NCBI GenBank assembly: GCA_963764695.1
Contig: CAVXTW010000002.1
Span: forward strand, 186,001-250,000
Direction of reading: 5' to 3'
DNA: 64,000 nucleotides
DNA from: DATFRY01 sp963764695
Lineage (GTDB): Bacteria; Myxococcota_A; Polyangia; Haliangiales; Haliangiaceae
Under the pieces are notes generated by a model. The model was not told the DNA's origin. It worked only from the letters and a program-made list of their open reading frames with translations, and ran no database searches. Position numbers and translations under genes: made by a program. The stretch's first letter is position 1. Each line of letters opens with the position of its first letter. Positions 48,649 to 59,254 of the stretch are shown here, in pieces.

Positions 48649-49734
48649 ATCTCGAGGGAGCGAGCCACCGTCCGTCCCGCTTTCGTGCTCTGCGCGGCGC
48701 TCGTCGCGCAGGCGATGGCGTGCTATTCGCCGGATCCGGCCGAGAACCTGCCCTGCTCGACGACGAACGGCCTGTGTCCCGACGGACAGGAGTGCGGCGC
48801 GGACAACATCTGCCGCAGCGGCAGCGTCGAGGTGCCGGACGCCGCGCCCTGTCCGGTCGCCGAGTGCATCGTCGAGGTGCTGGCGACCAGCCTGACCAGC
48901 GCCGACGTCGTCTCGGCGGCCCACCCGGACTACGTTTTCTGGACCTCGGTCAGCGGCCACCAGGTCATGCGCACCGACAAGGTCACGCACGACACCACCG
49001 TCGTCAACGAGAGGGCAGAGCCGTACACGCCGCTCGGCCTGGTCGCCGACGCGAACAACGTCTACTGGAGCGACAACCGCAGCAGCGGCGCGATCCTGTC
49101 GAGCACCGCGGCGCCCGGCGGCGCCGTCGAGACGCTCGCCACCGGCCAGGACTTCCCGCTCTACATGGCCGCCGACGCCGACAACGTCTACTGGGGCAAC
49201 CGGGGCGGCCTGCTCCTGCGCGCGACCCGGAGCGCCGGCGCGATCAGCATGGTGGCGGCATCCGGCGATGGTCCGGCCGGCGCGCTGACGCTCGACGGCG
49301 ATCAGGTCTACTTCGCCGACCAGGGCGGCGGGCGGGTGTTCGCGGTCGCGCGCAACGGCGGCGACCTGACCCAGCTGTACGAGGCCCAGAGCGAGCCGCT
49401 CGGCGTCGCCGCCGACGCGCAGTTCGTTTACTGGACCAACAGCGCGTCCGGCGAGGTCAAGCGCGGCCGCAAGGTGGCGGACGGCGCCGAGGAGCTGGTC
49501 GCCAGCGGGCAGGACGGCCCGGCGTTCATCGCGGTGGGCGCCACCGAGGTCTACTGGACCAACAGCGGCGACGGACGGATCATGCGCGCCAGCAAGGCCA
49601 CTCGCGAGGCCGAGGTGGTGGTCGGCGGCCAGGATGAGCCGTCCGGCATCGCAGTCGACGGAGACGCGCTCTACTGGGTCAACAAGGTGGGCCCCAACCG
49701 GCTCATGCGCGTGTATCCGTGCGCGTGCCAGTGA
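48649..49734 (+). CDS. Secreted lipoprotein with YWTN-type beta-propeller repeats
   Basis: A Cys-rich head (CSTTNGLCPDGQECGADNICR) follows a lipoprotein signal ending at ...VAQAMAC. The rest is six or so propeller repeats with YWTN/YWSD signatures (NVYWSDNRSSGAI; FVYWTNSASGEVKRG; EVYWTNSGDGRIMR). No ATG/GTG/TTG stands at a sensible place. The promoter geometry (TACGAT-N7) points to codon ATC 48649, giving a signal peptide beginning (M)SRERATVRPAF with proper basic residues and 361 codons. GTG 48685 is the only usual alternative but leaves no basic n-region. A miscalled ATG is possible. The last 32 bp overlap the convergent mtaB end. Confidence 0.75.
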   Translation: MSRERATVRPAFVLCAALVAQAMACYSPDPAENLPCSTTNGLCPDGQECGADNICRSGSVEVPDAAPCPVAECIVEVLATSLTSADVVSAAHPDYVFWTSVSGHQVMRTDKVTHDTTVVNERAEPYTPLGLVADANNVYWSDNRSSGAILSSTAAPGGAVETLATGQDFPLYMAADADNVYWGNRGGLLLRATRSAGAISMVAASGDGPAGALTLDGDQVYFADQGGGRVFAVARNGGDLTQLYEAQSEPLGVAADAQFVYWTNSASGEVKRGRKVADGAEELVASGQDGPAFIAVGATEVYWTNSGDGRIMRASKATREAEVVVGGQDEPSGIAVDGDALYWVNKVGPNRLMRVYPCACQ

Positions 49735-51015
49735 GCCGGTCGGGCGGCGAGCCGGCAACGGCGGCCAGCAGCACCGGCTCGATCGCGTTCTCCAGATCGA
49801 TCGCCGCGGGCATCTCGATCTCGACGCGCAGATAGGTGTCGGTGTAGCCGGAGAAGCGCAGCGAGCCGTCGCCGCGTGCGCCCCGCTCGCCGGTCTCCCA
49901 CAGCACCGAGCGGACCTGGCCAACCGCGCGGCTCAGGTGGTCGGCCTTCATGCGTGCGGCCAGCGCGCCCAGCTCGTGCACGCGCTCGCGGATGACAGCA
50001 GGCGGCACCCGGTCGGGCAGCTCCGCGGCGCGCGTGCCCTCGCGCGGCGAGAACGGGAACACGTGCACGTGGGCGAAGTCGGTGCGCGCCGCGTAGTCGA
50101 GCGTGGCGCGGAAATCGGCCTCGGTCTCGCCCGGAAAGCCGACGATCAGATCGGTGGTGAGGTGCAGGTCCGGGATCGCGGCGCGCAGGCGATCGACAAG
50201 GCGGCTGAAGCTCGCCGTCATGCAGCGGCGCGCCATCCGGCGCAGCACCGCATCGCTGCCGCTCTGCAGCGGCAGGTGCAGGTGGGGCAGGAGCCGGCCC
50301 TCCGACTCGCGCCACAGCTCGCCGAAATCGCCCGGCAGGTCCCACGGCTCGAGCGACGACAGCCGCACGCGCGGCACCGACGTGGCGCGCAGCAGGCGCC
50401 GGACCAGAGTCGACAGATCGAGCCCCAGATCCGAGCCGTAGCCGCCCAGGTGCACGCCGCACAGCACCACCTCGGTGGTACCGGCCTCCTCGAGGCCGCG
50501 CACCTCCGCGATCACCTCCTCGACGGTGCGGCTGCGCTCCTCGCCGCGCGCGATGGTGACCACGCAGAAGCTGCACTGGTTGCGGCAGCCGTCCTGCACC
50601 TTGACGAACGCGCGCGTGCGCGCCTCGCGAAACGCATGGGCGCCGTCCGGATCGGCGGCCAGCACCGGCATCGCCGGCACGTCCAGCTCGGTCGCGACCC
50701 GCGCCACCAGCCGGTCCTTGTCGCCGTTGCCGACCACGAGATCCACGCCGTACAGCGCGGCGGCCGCCTCCGGCTCCAGCTCGGCAAAGCACCCGGTCAC
50801 CACCAGGCGCGCGCTCGGGTTGCGGCGGTGCAGGCCGCCCACCAGCTTGCGCGACTTGCGCGCCGCCTCCGACGTGACCGCGCAGGTGTTGACCACCACG
50901 ACCTGGGCGCTGGCCGGCGACGCCACCACGGCGTGGCCCGCGGCGCGGAATCTGCGCGCCCACGCCTCCACCTCCGCCTCGTTGAGGCGGCAGCCCAGCG
51001 CGGTCAAGAAGACGT

Positions 51016-51019
<4 letters not shown>
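49703..51019 (-). CDS. mtaB: tRNA t6A37 methylthiotransferase MtaB-type radical SAM enzyme
   Basis: 438 residues from GTG 51019, overlapping the upstream OYE stop by GTGA. The N-terminal domain holds three [4Fe-4S] cysteines (ALGCRLNEAE; NTCAVTSE; TGCFAE). The radical SAM motif is CRNQCSFCVVTIARGEERSR (CXXXCXXC). The QSGSDAVLRRM and TDLIVGFPGETEADF segments are typical of the MiaB/RimO/MtaB family, and a TRAM-like C-terminus follows. The short start FLTALGCRLNEAEVE and CxxxC environment favour MtaB over MiaB, although the assignment within the family rests on resemblance. Confidence 0.9.
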
Positions 51020-52500
<1,481 letters not shown>

Positions 52501-52507
52501 CGACCGG

Positions 52508-52513
52508 GCTATA
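52508..52513 (-). promoter_or_regulatory. -10-like TATAGC before the OYE gene
   Basis: TATAGC-N7-ATG within a GTGGTATAG context shared with the amidase promoter at 12475-12480. Confidence 0.45.
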
Positions 52514-52607
52514 CCACAGCGGGGACGCTCCGGCGGGACGGATGGCCACGCGCGCAGCTCCGGGCAGTTGCGGCGGTGTTACCATGCTCCCCCTCCTGGA
52601 GGTCCGT

Positions 52608-54671
52608 ATGACTCGGTCTGTTCGCGCGGTTCGCCCCGGTTTGCCCGCTCTCTGCCTCGCAGCCGCGCTCGCCGCGGGCTGCGGAGACAACACCGAGCCC
52701 GCCGCCCTCGATGACGGCGACGGCGACGACGGCGCCGAGGACGACGACGGCGGCGCCGCCGTGATCGCGGACGAGTGCAACCCGCTCGGCGAGGGCACCT
52801 TCTGCATGATGCCGTGGCCGTCGAGCGCCTATCTCGAGCCGGACTCCAAGACCCTCACGGGGCAGCGCGTGGCGATGCCGATCGAGGGCATGCCGACCAA
52901 CCTGGACGATATCTCGGTCGATCCGGCGCCGTGGAACCGCTTCGACGGCTTCAGCCCGTCCGGCGCCATGGTGGCCGCGTTCGCCGGCGGCGTGTCGGCC
53001 GACGGCCTGCCGCCGCACACCGACCCGGCCGCGTCGCTGGCCGACGACTCGCTGGTGGTGGTGGTCAACATGGACACCGGCGAGCGCCTGCTGCACTTCG
53101 CCGAGGTCGACATGAACATCAGCGATCCGGCCGGGCGGCCGCTCATCATCCGCCCCCTCGAGCGGATGGCGGCGGGCGCGCGCCACGCGGTCGCTGTCCG
53201 GCGCGGCGTGCTCGACGGAAGCGGGCAGCCGCTCGAGCGCTCGGCCGGCTTCCAGGCGCTTGTCGACGGCGCCGGGCTCGATCACCCGCGCTTCGCCCGC
53301 CTGGCCGAGGGCGCCGACGAGATGTTCGCCGCGCTCGAGGAGGCCGGCGTGCCGCGCGACGACCTCGTGCTGGCCTGGGACTTCGTCACCTCCTCCGACG
53401 ACAGCATGACCGCGGACATGGTGGCCATGCGCGACCAGGCGCTGCCGGCCATGGGCGAGGCGGGCGCCAAGCTCGGCTTCACCGCCGAGGAGGTCGAGGG
53501 TGGAGACCCGGCGCTGGTCCTGCGCCTCCTGGTCGGGACCCACGACGCGCCCAACTTCCTGACCAACGGTGAGGCGGACGACTCGATCCTGCGCCGCGGC
53601 GCCGACGGAGCCGGTGGGGCCGGCGACCCGGGCCGGCCGGAGCTGGACGGCACCTACACCGCCAACTTCGCCGCCATCATCCCGCAGTGCGTGACCACCG
53701 CGCAGCTGCCGGTGCCGGCGCTCCTGTTCGGCCATGGGCTTTTCGGCACCGGGCAGGACTACGTGGAGAACGACCTCCTGCAGGGGCTGGCCAACGACGA
53801 GTGCGTCGTCATCCTGGCCGGCGACTGGATCGGGCTGACCGAGCGCCAGCTCACCTCCGCCGTGCTGTCGGCCAACGACCTCAACAACTCGCACGCGCTG
53901 ACGGAGAAGCTGGCCCAGTCGGTCATCAACTTCATCGCGCTCGAGCACCTGGCGCGCGGGCCGATGGCGCAGGCCCCGGAGTTCCGCTTCGGCGGCGAGC
54001 CGATCATCGACCCGGAGCAGATCTACTTCTTCGGTGCGTCGCTGGGCGGCATCATGGGCGGCACGTTCATGGCGTACGACCCGTACATCGAGCGCGGCGC
54101 GCTCGGCGTTCCGGGCGGCGCCTGGTCGCTGCTCATCGAGCGCTCGTACTCGTGGGCGGCGCTGTCGGTGGCGGCCAACGCGTCGTACGACGACCGCCGC
54201 GAGCACCAGCTCCTGATCGGGCTCCTGGCCTGGAGCCTGGAGCGCTGGGACCCGATCACCACGGCGCGGCGCGTGCTCGACGATCCGTTGCCCGGCACGC
54301 CGGCCAAGCAGCTCCTGCTCTACGAGGGCCTCAACGACTGCCTGGTCAGCAACCTGTCGACCGAGATGATGGCCCGCACGCTGGGCATCCCGATCACCTC
54401 GCCGTCGGTGAGGTCGCCGTTCGGGCTCGAGGTGACCGGCGAGCCGGTGCCGAGCGGTTTCACCATCTACGACGAGAAGCGCGAGCCGGGCGTGCCGCTC
54501 ACCAACGTGCCTCCGTCGGAGGACAACGGCACCCACTCGGGCGTCAACGCCAACCCGGCGGTGCTGCGCCAGGTGATCGGCTTTCTGCGCCAGGGTGAGG
54601 TCGTCAACGAGTGCCGCGACGGCGACGGCGCGCCGGCGCCCTGCGACTGCACCACCGGCGCCTGCGAGTAG
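52608..54671 (+). CDS. Lipase-like secreted lipoprotein (alpha/beta-hydrolase)
   Basis: 687 residues from ATG 52608, preceded by GGAGG (52597-52602) at the right distance; one of the few genes here with a classical ribosome site. The lipoprotein signal ends at AALAAGCGDN, followed by an Asp/Gly-rich linker. The N-terminal half (CNPLGEGTFCMMPWPSSAYL, VDPAPWNRFDGFSPSG) resembles the region preceding bacterial virulence-factor lipases. The hydrolase core has a GxSxG nucleophile elbow in FFGASLGGIMGG and an oxyanion stretch LLFGHGLFGTG. The acid and His of the triad are not certain. It likely hydrolyses lipids or esters at the cell surface. Confidence 0.8.
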   Translation: MTRSVRAVRPGLPALCLAAALAAGCGDNTEPAALDDGDGDDGAEDDDGGAAVIADECNPLGEGTFCMMPWPSSAYLEPDSKTLTGQRVAMPIEGMPTNLDDISVDPAPWNRFDGFSPSGAMVAAFAGGVSADGLPPHTDPAASLADDSLVVVVNMDTGERLLHFAEVDMNISDPAGRPLIIRPLERMAAGARHAVAVRRGVLDGSGQPLERSAGFQALVDGAGLDHPRFARLAEGADEMFAALEEAGVPRDDLVLAWDFVTSSDDSMTADMVAMRDQALPAMGEAGAKLGFTAEEVEGGDPALVLRLLVGTHDAPNFLTNGEADDSILRRGADGAGGAGDPGRPELDGTYTANFAAIIPQCVTTAQLPVPALLFGHGLFGTGQDYVENDLLQGLANDECVVILAGDWIGLTERQLTSAVLSANDLNNSHALTEKLAQSVINFIALEHLARGPMAQAPEFRFGGEPIIDPEQIYFFGASLGGIMGGTFMAYDPYIERGALGVPGGAWSLLIERSYSWAALSVAANASYDDRREHQLLIGLLAWSLERWDPITTARRVLDDPLPGTPAKQLLLYEGLNDCLVSNLSTEMMARTLGIPITSPSVRSPFGLEVTGEPVPSGFTIYDEKREPGVPLTNVPPSEDNGTHSGVNANPAVLRQVIGFLRQGEVVNECRDGDGAPAPCDCTTGACE

Positions 54672-54829
54672 GGCGGCTCGGTCGGCAGGGTCGATCCGGT
54701 CAACACGGTCGGCCTTCACCCTGGATGGGTGAGGCACGACCGTCGGTGGCGGCTGCACACATCGTCCCGGATTGAGGGCCGCACCGGCTCGGGAATGAAG
54801 CGTCCGGGTGCGCCGTAAGCCTTTCACGG

Positions 54830-57436
54830 ATGCAGCGCACGCTCTGTGAGGCCTGCCGCACGCCGCCTGCGCTCTCCGCCCGGGCCGGCGACTGCTGCGC
54901 GCGCTGCCGCGGTGCGCTGCAGCTCCACACGCGCTGCCCCTGGTGCACCGCGTGGGCGCGCGAGCCGATGTGCGGCGCGTGCTCGGCCGAGCTGCTGTCG
55001 CCCCACGACTTCGGGGCCGCTCGCATGCTCGTCGAAGGTGGCGTGGATCGCTATGCGCTGCCGGAGCGGGTGCGGGCGCTGCCGCGACACCAGCACGCCG
55101 AGCTCAGCGCGAGGTTCGACTCTCAGTGGAGCGCGCTGCGCGTCCGGATCGAGGAGGCGCGCGGGGTCGATCGATATCTCCTGACCCACGGCCTGGCCGC
55201 GGCGATCGAGGACCGGCTCATCGCGCGCATCCCGCTCGCGCCCACCGTGCTGCGCGATCTCACCGGAGAGCCGCGGCCGCCGTTCGACGACGTCGAGCGG
55301 CTCGGCGACATCGCGGACAGGAGCCCGCTGGAGCTGACCCGCGCCATGGCCTCCATCGCGCTGGTGCACGCGCGCCGGGCCAGGCGCCGCGACATGGACG
55401 AGCTGCGCCGCGTCCTTCTGCTTGCCGACGGCGTGTTCGCGGACGAGGCCGCGCTGGCCCTGGGGCGCTGGTGGGTGTGGTCGATCGATCGCGACTGCGC
55501 CGACACGGTGCGCGAGCGCGCCGCCGCACTGCTCGGCGACGCCGAGCTCGGCCCGTGGGCGGCGGTGAGTGCGGCGCGGGTGGCGGCGTCGGATGAGGAG
55601 CGCGCCGAGCTGGAGCCGGGCCTGCGCGCCGCGCTGTCGTCGCGCAACCAGGACCTTCGCTTCGCGGCGGCGCTGGCTCTCGGGGACGAGGCCGGACTAC
55701 TCGCCGCTCGCTCGGCAGCCGACGAGGAGATGCGCGCCCGGGCGCTGCGAGCGCTGGCCGCGATTGGATCGGCCGCCATCGCCGGCGATCTGGCAAGCGG
55801 CAGCGACGAGGTGCGGAGCGAGATCCTGCGCGGCTTGACCGCGCCGCTCGGACGCGAGCTTTTCGAGGCGTTTCTCGCCGCCCTGGCCGGCGCCGGCCCG
55901 GCCATGCAGCGCGGCCTGGTGGGCTTCCTGCGCTCGCGTCGCTTCGCGGCCCTGGAGGCCGACGAGCGCGCGCTGCTGGTGCAGTGGATCGGCCGCCAGC
56001 GCGGGCTGCCGCTGGCGCTCCTGCTCGACCTGCTGGCATGGGCGACCGAGCCGGTCGACGATCACCCGCGCGACGACGCGGACGTCCAGCCGTTCGTCGC
56101 TGCCGCCACGTCGGCGCTGTCGTCCGCCGGGGCGGCAGAGCGCGACAGCGCGTGCCGCGAGCAGCGCTTCGAGCTGGGCCGCTGGCTGTTCGCGGCGGCC
56201 GCTCCTGACGCCGCGCCGGTGCTCGACGTGTGGGTGCGCGACCCGGACGCAGGCCTGCCGCTGCTTCGTGAAGTCATCCAGCTCCACGCCCGCCTCAGCG
56301 GATGGGGCCGCGTGGCCGACGACAGAACACTGGCCCACTTCTTCGGTCTGCTCGACCGCGCCGCCGCCGACGAGGCGCTGGCCGACACCGTGGCGCGGGC
56401 GCTGCGCGCGGAGAGCGGCGCGTCCGGCCGCGACAAGATCGTGGAGGGGCTGTGGCGCCGCTTCGTCGCCAGCCCGGAGCGCCGCCGCGCCATCGCCATC
56501 GCCGTCGAGCCGCTGCGCCAGGAGATGGCCGAGCTGCGCCGGAGCGAGGGAGAGGCGGGCGAGCTCTGGCCTGGTCGCGACCCGGCCCGCTTCTTCGCGG
56601 TGCTGGCCGGCGCCGATCCCCTGCATGGGCCGTATCTGGCCCGCGAGGCGGCGGAGGCGGCGGAGGCGGCCGGTCGCTGTCCGCCGGCGGATCTGGTCAA
56701 CGCGGTCATGGCGCACGTCGAGCCGCAGCTGGCCGGCCGCCCCTGCACCGCGCTGTGGACCCTGGCCAATGTGGCCTCGCCGGTGGCCAATCACTTTCGC
56801 GAGCAGCCGCACGAGCCGGAGGCAGCCGCCGCGGTGGCTGCGCTGCGCCGCGGGTGGGCCCGCCTGTCGCCGCGTCTGTGGGCGCTCTCGCCCATCGACG
56901 ACAGAGAGGCGCGCTACCAGCACCTGGTCGAGCAGATCGAGACCGAGCTCCGCCTCATCGCCGAGAAGCAGGAGCAACTGGTCGAGGACCGCCGCCGCGA
57001 GAGCGAGCGCGAGGCCGCGCGCGCCAGCGCGGAGGTCACGCGTCTCGCCGCGGAGCGCCACGCGGCCCAGCTCGCGGAGGCCGAGCGCCTCGAGCGAGAG
57101 CGCCGCCGTCTCGAGAGGGAGGAGCGGGACCGTCCCGCCCGCGATGCCGACGCCCAGGGCACGCCGCCACCGGACCTGATCCGCTCGCCGTGGCGCGATC
57201 CGGGCGTCGACGAGCCGATCTTGCCCGATCAGCCGCTCTCCAGTCTGGCCGCCTTCGCTCGCTTCCTGTGCGCTCTGCGCGTGTCGAGCGACGCGCTGGC
57301 GCTGCTCCGCAAGCACGAGATCAGCGCCGAGGCCTGGTCCGCGTGCGCCCAGGCCTGGAGCCAGCTGCTCGCCAGCCGTCCCGACCTCGCCCTCCGGCTG
57401 AGCCAGCTCTGCGCGACGCCCGAACTGGTCGGGTAG
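54830..57436 (+). CDS. Large double zinc-ribbon, helical-repeat and coiled-coil protein of unknown function
   Basis: 868 residues. Residues 6-51 hold four CXXC pairs (C6/C9, C23/C26, C36/C39, C48/C51), which is a double zinc ribbon. Residues ~150-640 are Ala/Leu/Arg-rich helical repeats; several units (LRFAAALALGDEAG; RARALRALAAIGSAA) look like HEAT/armadillo-type repeats. Residues ~705-780 are a long charged coiled coil (AEVTRLAAERHAAQLAEAE, then ERERRRLEREERDR). A compact Leu-rich end follows. There is no signal peptide or membrane helix, so it is probably cytoplasmic. I know no family with this combination. It stands alone, ~160 bp after the lipase-like gene. Confidence 0.75.
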   Translation: MQRTLCEACRTPPALSARAGDCCARCRGALQLHTRCPWCTAWAREPMCGACSAELLSPHDFGAARMLVEGGVDRYALPERVRALPRHQHAELSARFDSQWSALRVRIEEARGVDRYLLTHGLAAAIEDRLIARIPLAPTVLRDLTGEPRPPFDDVERLGDIADRSPLELTRAMASIALVHARRARRRDMDELRRVLLLADGVFADEAALALGRWWVWSIDRDCADTVRERAAALLGDAELGPWAAVSAARVAASDEERAELEPGLRAALSSRNQDLRFAAALALGDEAGLLAARSAADEEMRARALRALAAIGSAAIAGDLASGSDEVRSEILRGLTAPLGRELFEAFLAALAGAGPAMQRGLVGFLRSRRFAALEADERALLVQWIGRQRGLPLALLLDLLAWATEPVDDHPRDDADVQPFVAAATSALSSAGAAERDSACREQRFELGRWLFAAAAPDAAPVLDVWVRDPDAGLPLLREVIQLHARLSGWGRVADDRTLAHFFGLLDRAAADEALADTVARALRAESGASGRDKIVEGLWRRFVASPERRRAIAIAVEPLRQEMAELRRSEGEAGELWPGRDPARFFAVLAGADPLHGPYLAREAAEAAEAAGRCPPADLVNAVMAHVEPQLAGRPCTALWTLANVASPVANHFREQPHEPEAAAAVAALRRGWARLSPRLWALSPIDDREARYQHLVEQIETELRLIAEKQEQLVEDRRRESEREAARASAEVTRLAAERHAAQLAEAERLERERRRLEREERDRPARDADAQGTPPPDLIRSPWRDPGVDEPILPDQPLSSLAAFARFLCALRVSSDALALLRKHEISAEAWSACAQAWSQLLASRPDLALRLSQLCATPELVG

Positions 57437-57457
57437 TCGGCGCACGGTGGCTGACGG

Positions 57458-58348
57458 CTACTTGCGGGCCGCGCGCACCAGCGCGATGGTGTTGTCGAGC
57501 AGCTCGCGGCCGCCGGTCGGTCCGTGGCCCGGGACCACCACGCGCGCGGGCAGCGCATCGAGGGCGCGCACCGAGGCCTCCCAGCGGCCCAGATCCGCGT
57601 CGGCGATGTAGCCGATCGAATCACCGGCCTTGATCATGCAGCCGCCGAACAGAAGATCGCGCTGCGGGAAGTGGACGACCACGTTGTCCGCGCTGTGGCC
57701 CGGCCCGGGATGGACGACTCGCACCGGCTCGCCGGCGATGGTCAGCGCCAGGCCATCGCGGGCCGGGAAGCTGTGGGCCGCGGCCACGATGCGGGTCTTC
57801 AGCACGCGGGGGCGCAGCGCCGGGTCGGGCAAGCCGGCCGCCGCGACGTCGCGCAGGCCGACACCGCGCGCCGCGAGCAGCTTCTGGGTCTCGTCGCTGG
57901 CGTAGGTCTCGACGCCGGCCTCGGCGTACGCCTCGTTGCCGCCGGTGCCGTCGAGATGGAAGTGCGTGTTGATGGCGACGATGCGCGTGGGATGAAACGT
58001 CTCCTTCAACCAGGCCACCATCGCCCGCGTGCCCTGGGTCTCGAACGGCGACGAGCAGATGACAAGCGAGCCGTCCGCCATCCGCACGACAAGCACATTG
58101 GACACGTGAAACGGCTCGTGGGTGATGACCCACGCGTCGCGCGCGACCCGGTGCACGACCAGCTCGCCGGCAATCCGCTCGCCCTCGATGCTCGGCGAGT
58201 CGGCCGGCGCGCGGGCAGGAGCCGCCTGTGCCGGCGCAGCCGCTGCGGCCGCGGGGGCCGGCGCGGGCGCGGCAGAACCGCCACCGCACGACAGGAGGGC
58301 GGCCGAGCACGCGAGCGCGAGAGTCCGGACTGACACGGAAACCTGCAT
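57458..58348 (-). CDS. Subclass B1-like metallo-beta-lactamase-fold hydrolase (secreted)
   Basis: 296 residues from ATG 58348. A lipoprotein-type signal (LALACSAALLSCGGG) and an Ala/Pro linker precede the fold. All six zinc-ligand positions of subclass B1 enzymes are present: H129, H131 and D133 (NTHFHLDGTGG), H218 (GPGHSADN), C237 (GGCMIK) and H275 (VPGHG). Lys 240, important for beta-lactam carboxylate binding in B1, is also present. The residue corresponding to Asn 233 appears to be Tyr (SIGYIADAD), so activity on beta-lactams is uncertain. It is transcribed away from a MarR regulator across an 88-bp gap containing a palindrome. Confidence 0.85.
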   Translation of the reverse strand: MQVSVSVRTLALACSAALLSCGGGSAAPAPAPAAAAAAPAQAAPARAPADSPSIEGERIAGELVVHRVARDAWVITHEPFHVSNVLVVRMADGSLVICSSPFETQGTRAMVAWLKETFHPTRIVAINTHFHLDGTGGNEAYAEAGVETYASDETQKLLAARGVGLRDVAAAGLPDPALRPRVLKTRIVAAAHSFPARDGLALTIAGEPVRVVHPGPGHSADNVVVHFPQRDLLFGGCMIKAGDSIGYIADADLGRWEASVRALDALPARVVVPGHGPTGGRELLDNTIALVRAARK

Positions 58349-58406
58349 GACGCAGTGTCTTAGCACGGCCGCCCGGCGGGCCAAGAAATGCATCGGGATT
58401 GACGAT

Positions 58407-58426
58407 GGATTGCTTGTGACCAATCC
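58407..58426. promoter_or_regulatory. Palindrome in the MBL-MarR intergenic region, probable MarR operator
   Basis: GGATTG-N8-CAATCC forms a 20-bp inverted repeat (58407-58426), with a further direct GGATTG copy at 58396, 11 bp upstream. Size and position suit a MarR dimer. Confidence 0.55.
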
Positions 58427-58436
58427 TGGCCTCGCG

Positions 58437-58928
58437 ATGCCGAGCTCGCCGACGACCGATCCCGCCGCGGACGCGCGCGCGTACGCCACGCTGTTCCCGG
58501 CGGTGTACATGCGCTTTCACCGCCACGACGGCAAGCGCCGCGAGCTGTCGGGCGCATCGCGCGCCGTCCTGATGCACCTGGCCCAGACGGGGCCGCTGAC
58601 AGTCGGCGAGTGCGCCCGCCATCTCAGCCGCGCGCAGTCGGTGGTGAGCGAGATCGTCGACCAGCTGGAGGCCAACCAGCTGCTCGCCCGCGTGCGCGAC
58701 GAGTCGGATCGCCGCCGCACGCTGGTCTGGCTCAGCGACCAGGGCCGCGCGCGCCTGGTCGAGGAGCAGGAGGTGCTGTCGATGACGGCGCTCGAGCGCG
58801 CCATGGCCGAGATGAAGCCGCGCGACCGCGCCAAGCTGATCGAGGGCACGCGCGCCCTGGTCGAGGCCGCCGGCCGCCTCGTCGAACAGAGGTCCCCCAG
58901 CCACCCGAAGAGGAGAAGACGACAATGA
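58437..58928 (+). CDS. MarR-family transcriptional regulator
   Basis: 163 residues from ATG 58437 (GTG 58416, within the palindrome, is an alternative). The winged helix is clear: SGASRAVLMHLAQTGPLTVGECARHLSRAQSVVSEIVDQLEANQL spans the HTH in consecutive segments, and the wing is VRDESDRRRTLVWLSDQG. The C-terminal helices serve dimerisation; the end is very basic (PSHPKRRRRQ). It probably represses itself, its zinc-ribbon partner gene (ATGA overlap) and the divergent metallo-hydrolase gene in response to a small ligand. Confidence 0.9.
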   Translation: MPSSPTTDPAADARAYATLFPAVYMRFHRHDGKRRELSGASRAVLMHLAQTGPLTVGECARHLSRAQSVVSEIVDQLEANQLLARVRDESDRRRTLVWLSDQGRARLVEEQEVLSMTALERAMAEMKPRDRAKLIEGTRALVEAAGRLVEQRSPSHPKRRRRQ

Positions 58929-59182
58929 GCCCGGAAAAGCACCCCTGTGAGAGCTGCTCGATGCCCATCGAATCGGGCGCCTACTGCCTCCACTGCGTTA
59001 ACGGCGCGGGGCAGCTGCAGCCGTTCGACGAGCGCTTCGAGAAGATGGTCGGCTGGCAGATGCGCCAGAAGCAGGGCCTGTCGCGCGCCCAGGCCGAGCG
59101 CGACACCCTCGCCTTCATGGCCAGGATGCCGGCGTGGAAGGATCACCCGCGCGTCGTCGCCGCCCTGCGCGATCAGGCGTGA
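58925..59182 (+). CDS. Small zinc-ribbon protein
   Basis: 85 residues, overlapping the MarR gene by 4 bp (ATGA). Two Cys pairs, CESCSMPIESG and YCLHCVNGAG, form a putative zinc ribbon of the kind found in small proteins with a C-x-S-C-x-MP pattern. The rest is helical (FEKMVGWQMRQKQGLSRAQAE; ALAFMARM-like segment). Coupling with MarR suggests it is co-regulated; the role is unknown. Confidence 0.82.
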   Translation: MSPEKHPCESCSMPIESGAYCLHCVNGAGQLQPFDERFEKMVGWQMRQKQGLSRAQAERDTLAFMARMPAWKDHPRVVAALRDQA

Positions 59183-59254
59183 GCCTGGCTGTGCCCGTCG
59201 ACAAGCGCCGCGGCTGAGCGCCGCGCCGGCGCCCGGCCGTGCCATGCTGCGCAC

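Noticed and set aside
48607..49923. Upstream extension of the Kelch frame over the YWTN lipoprotein
   Set aside because: The extension is antisense to the YWTN gene and has no signal peptide; the Kelch signal starts at 48606.
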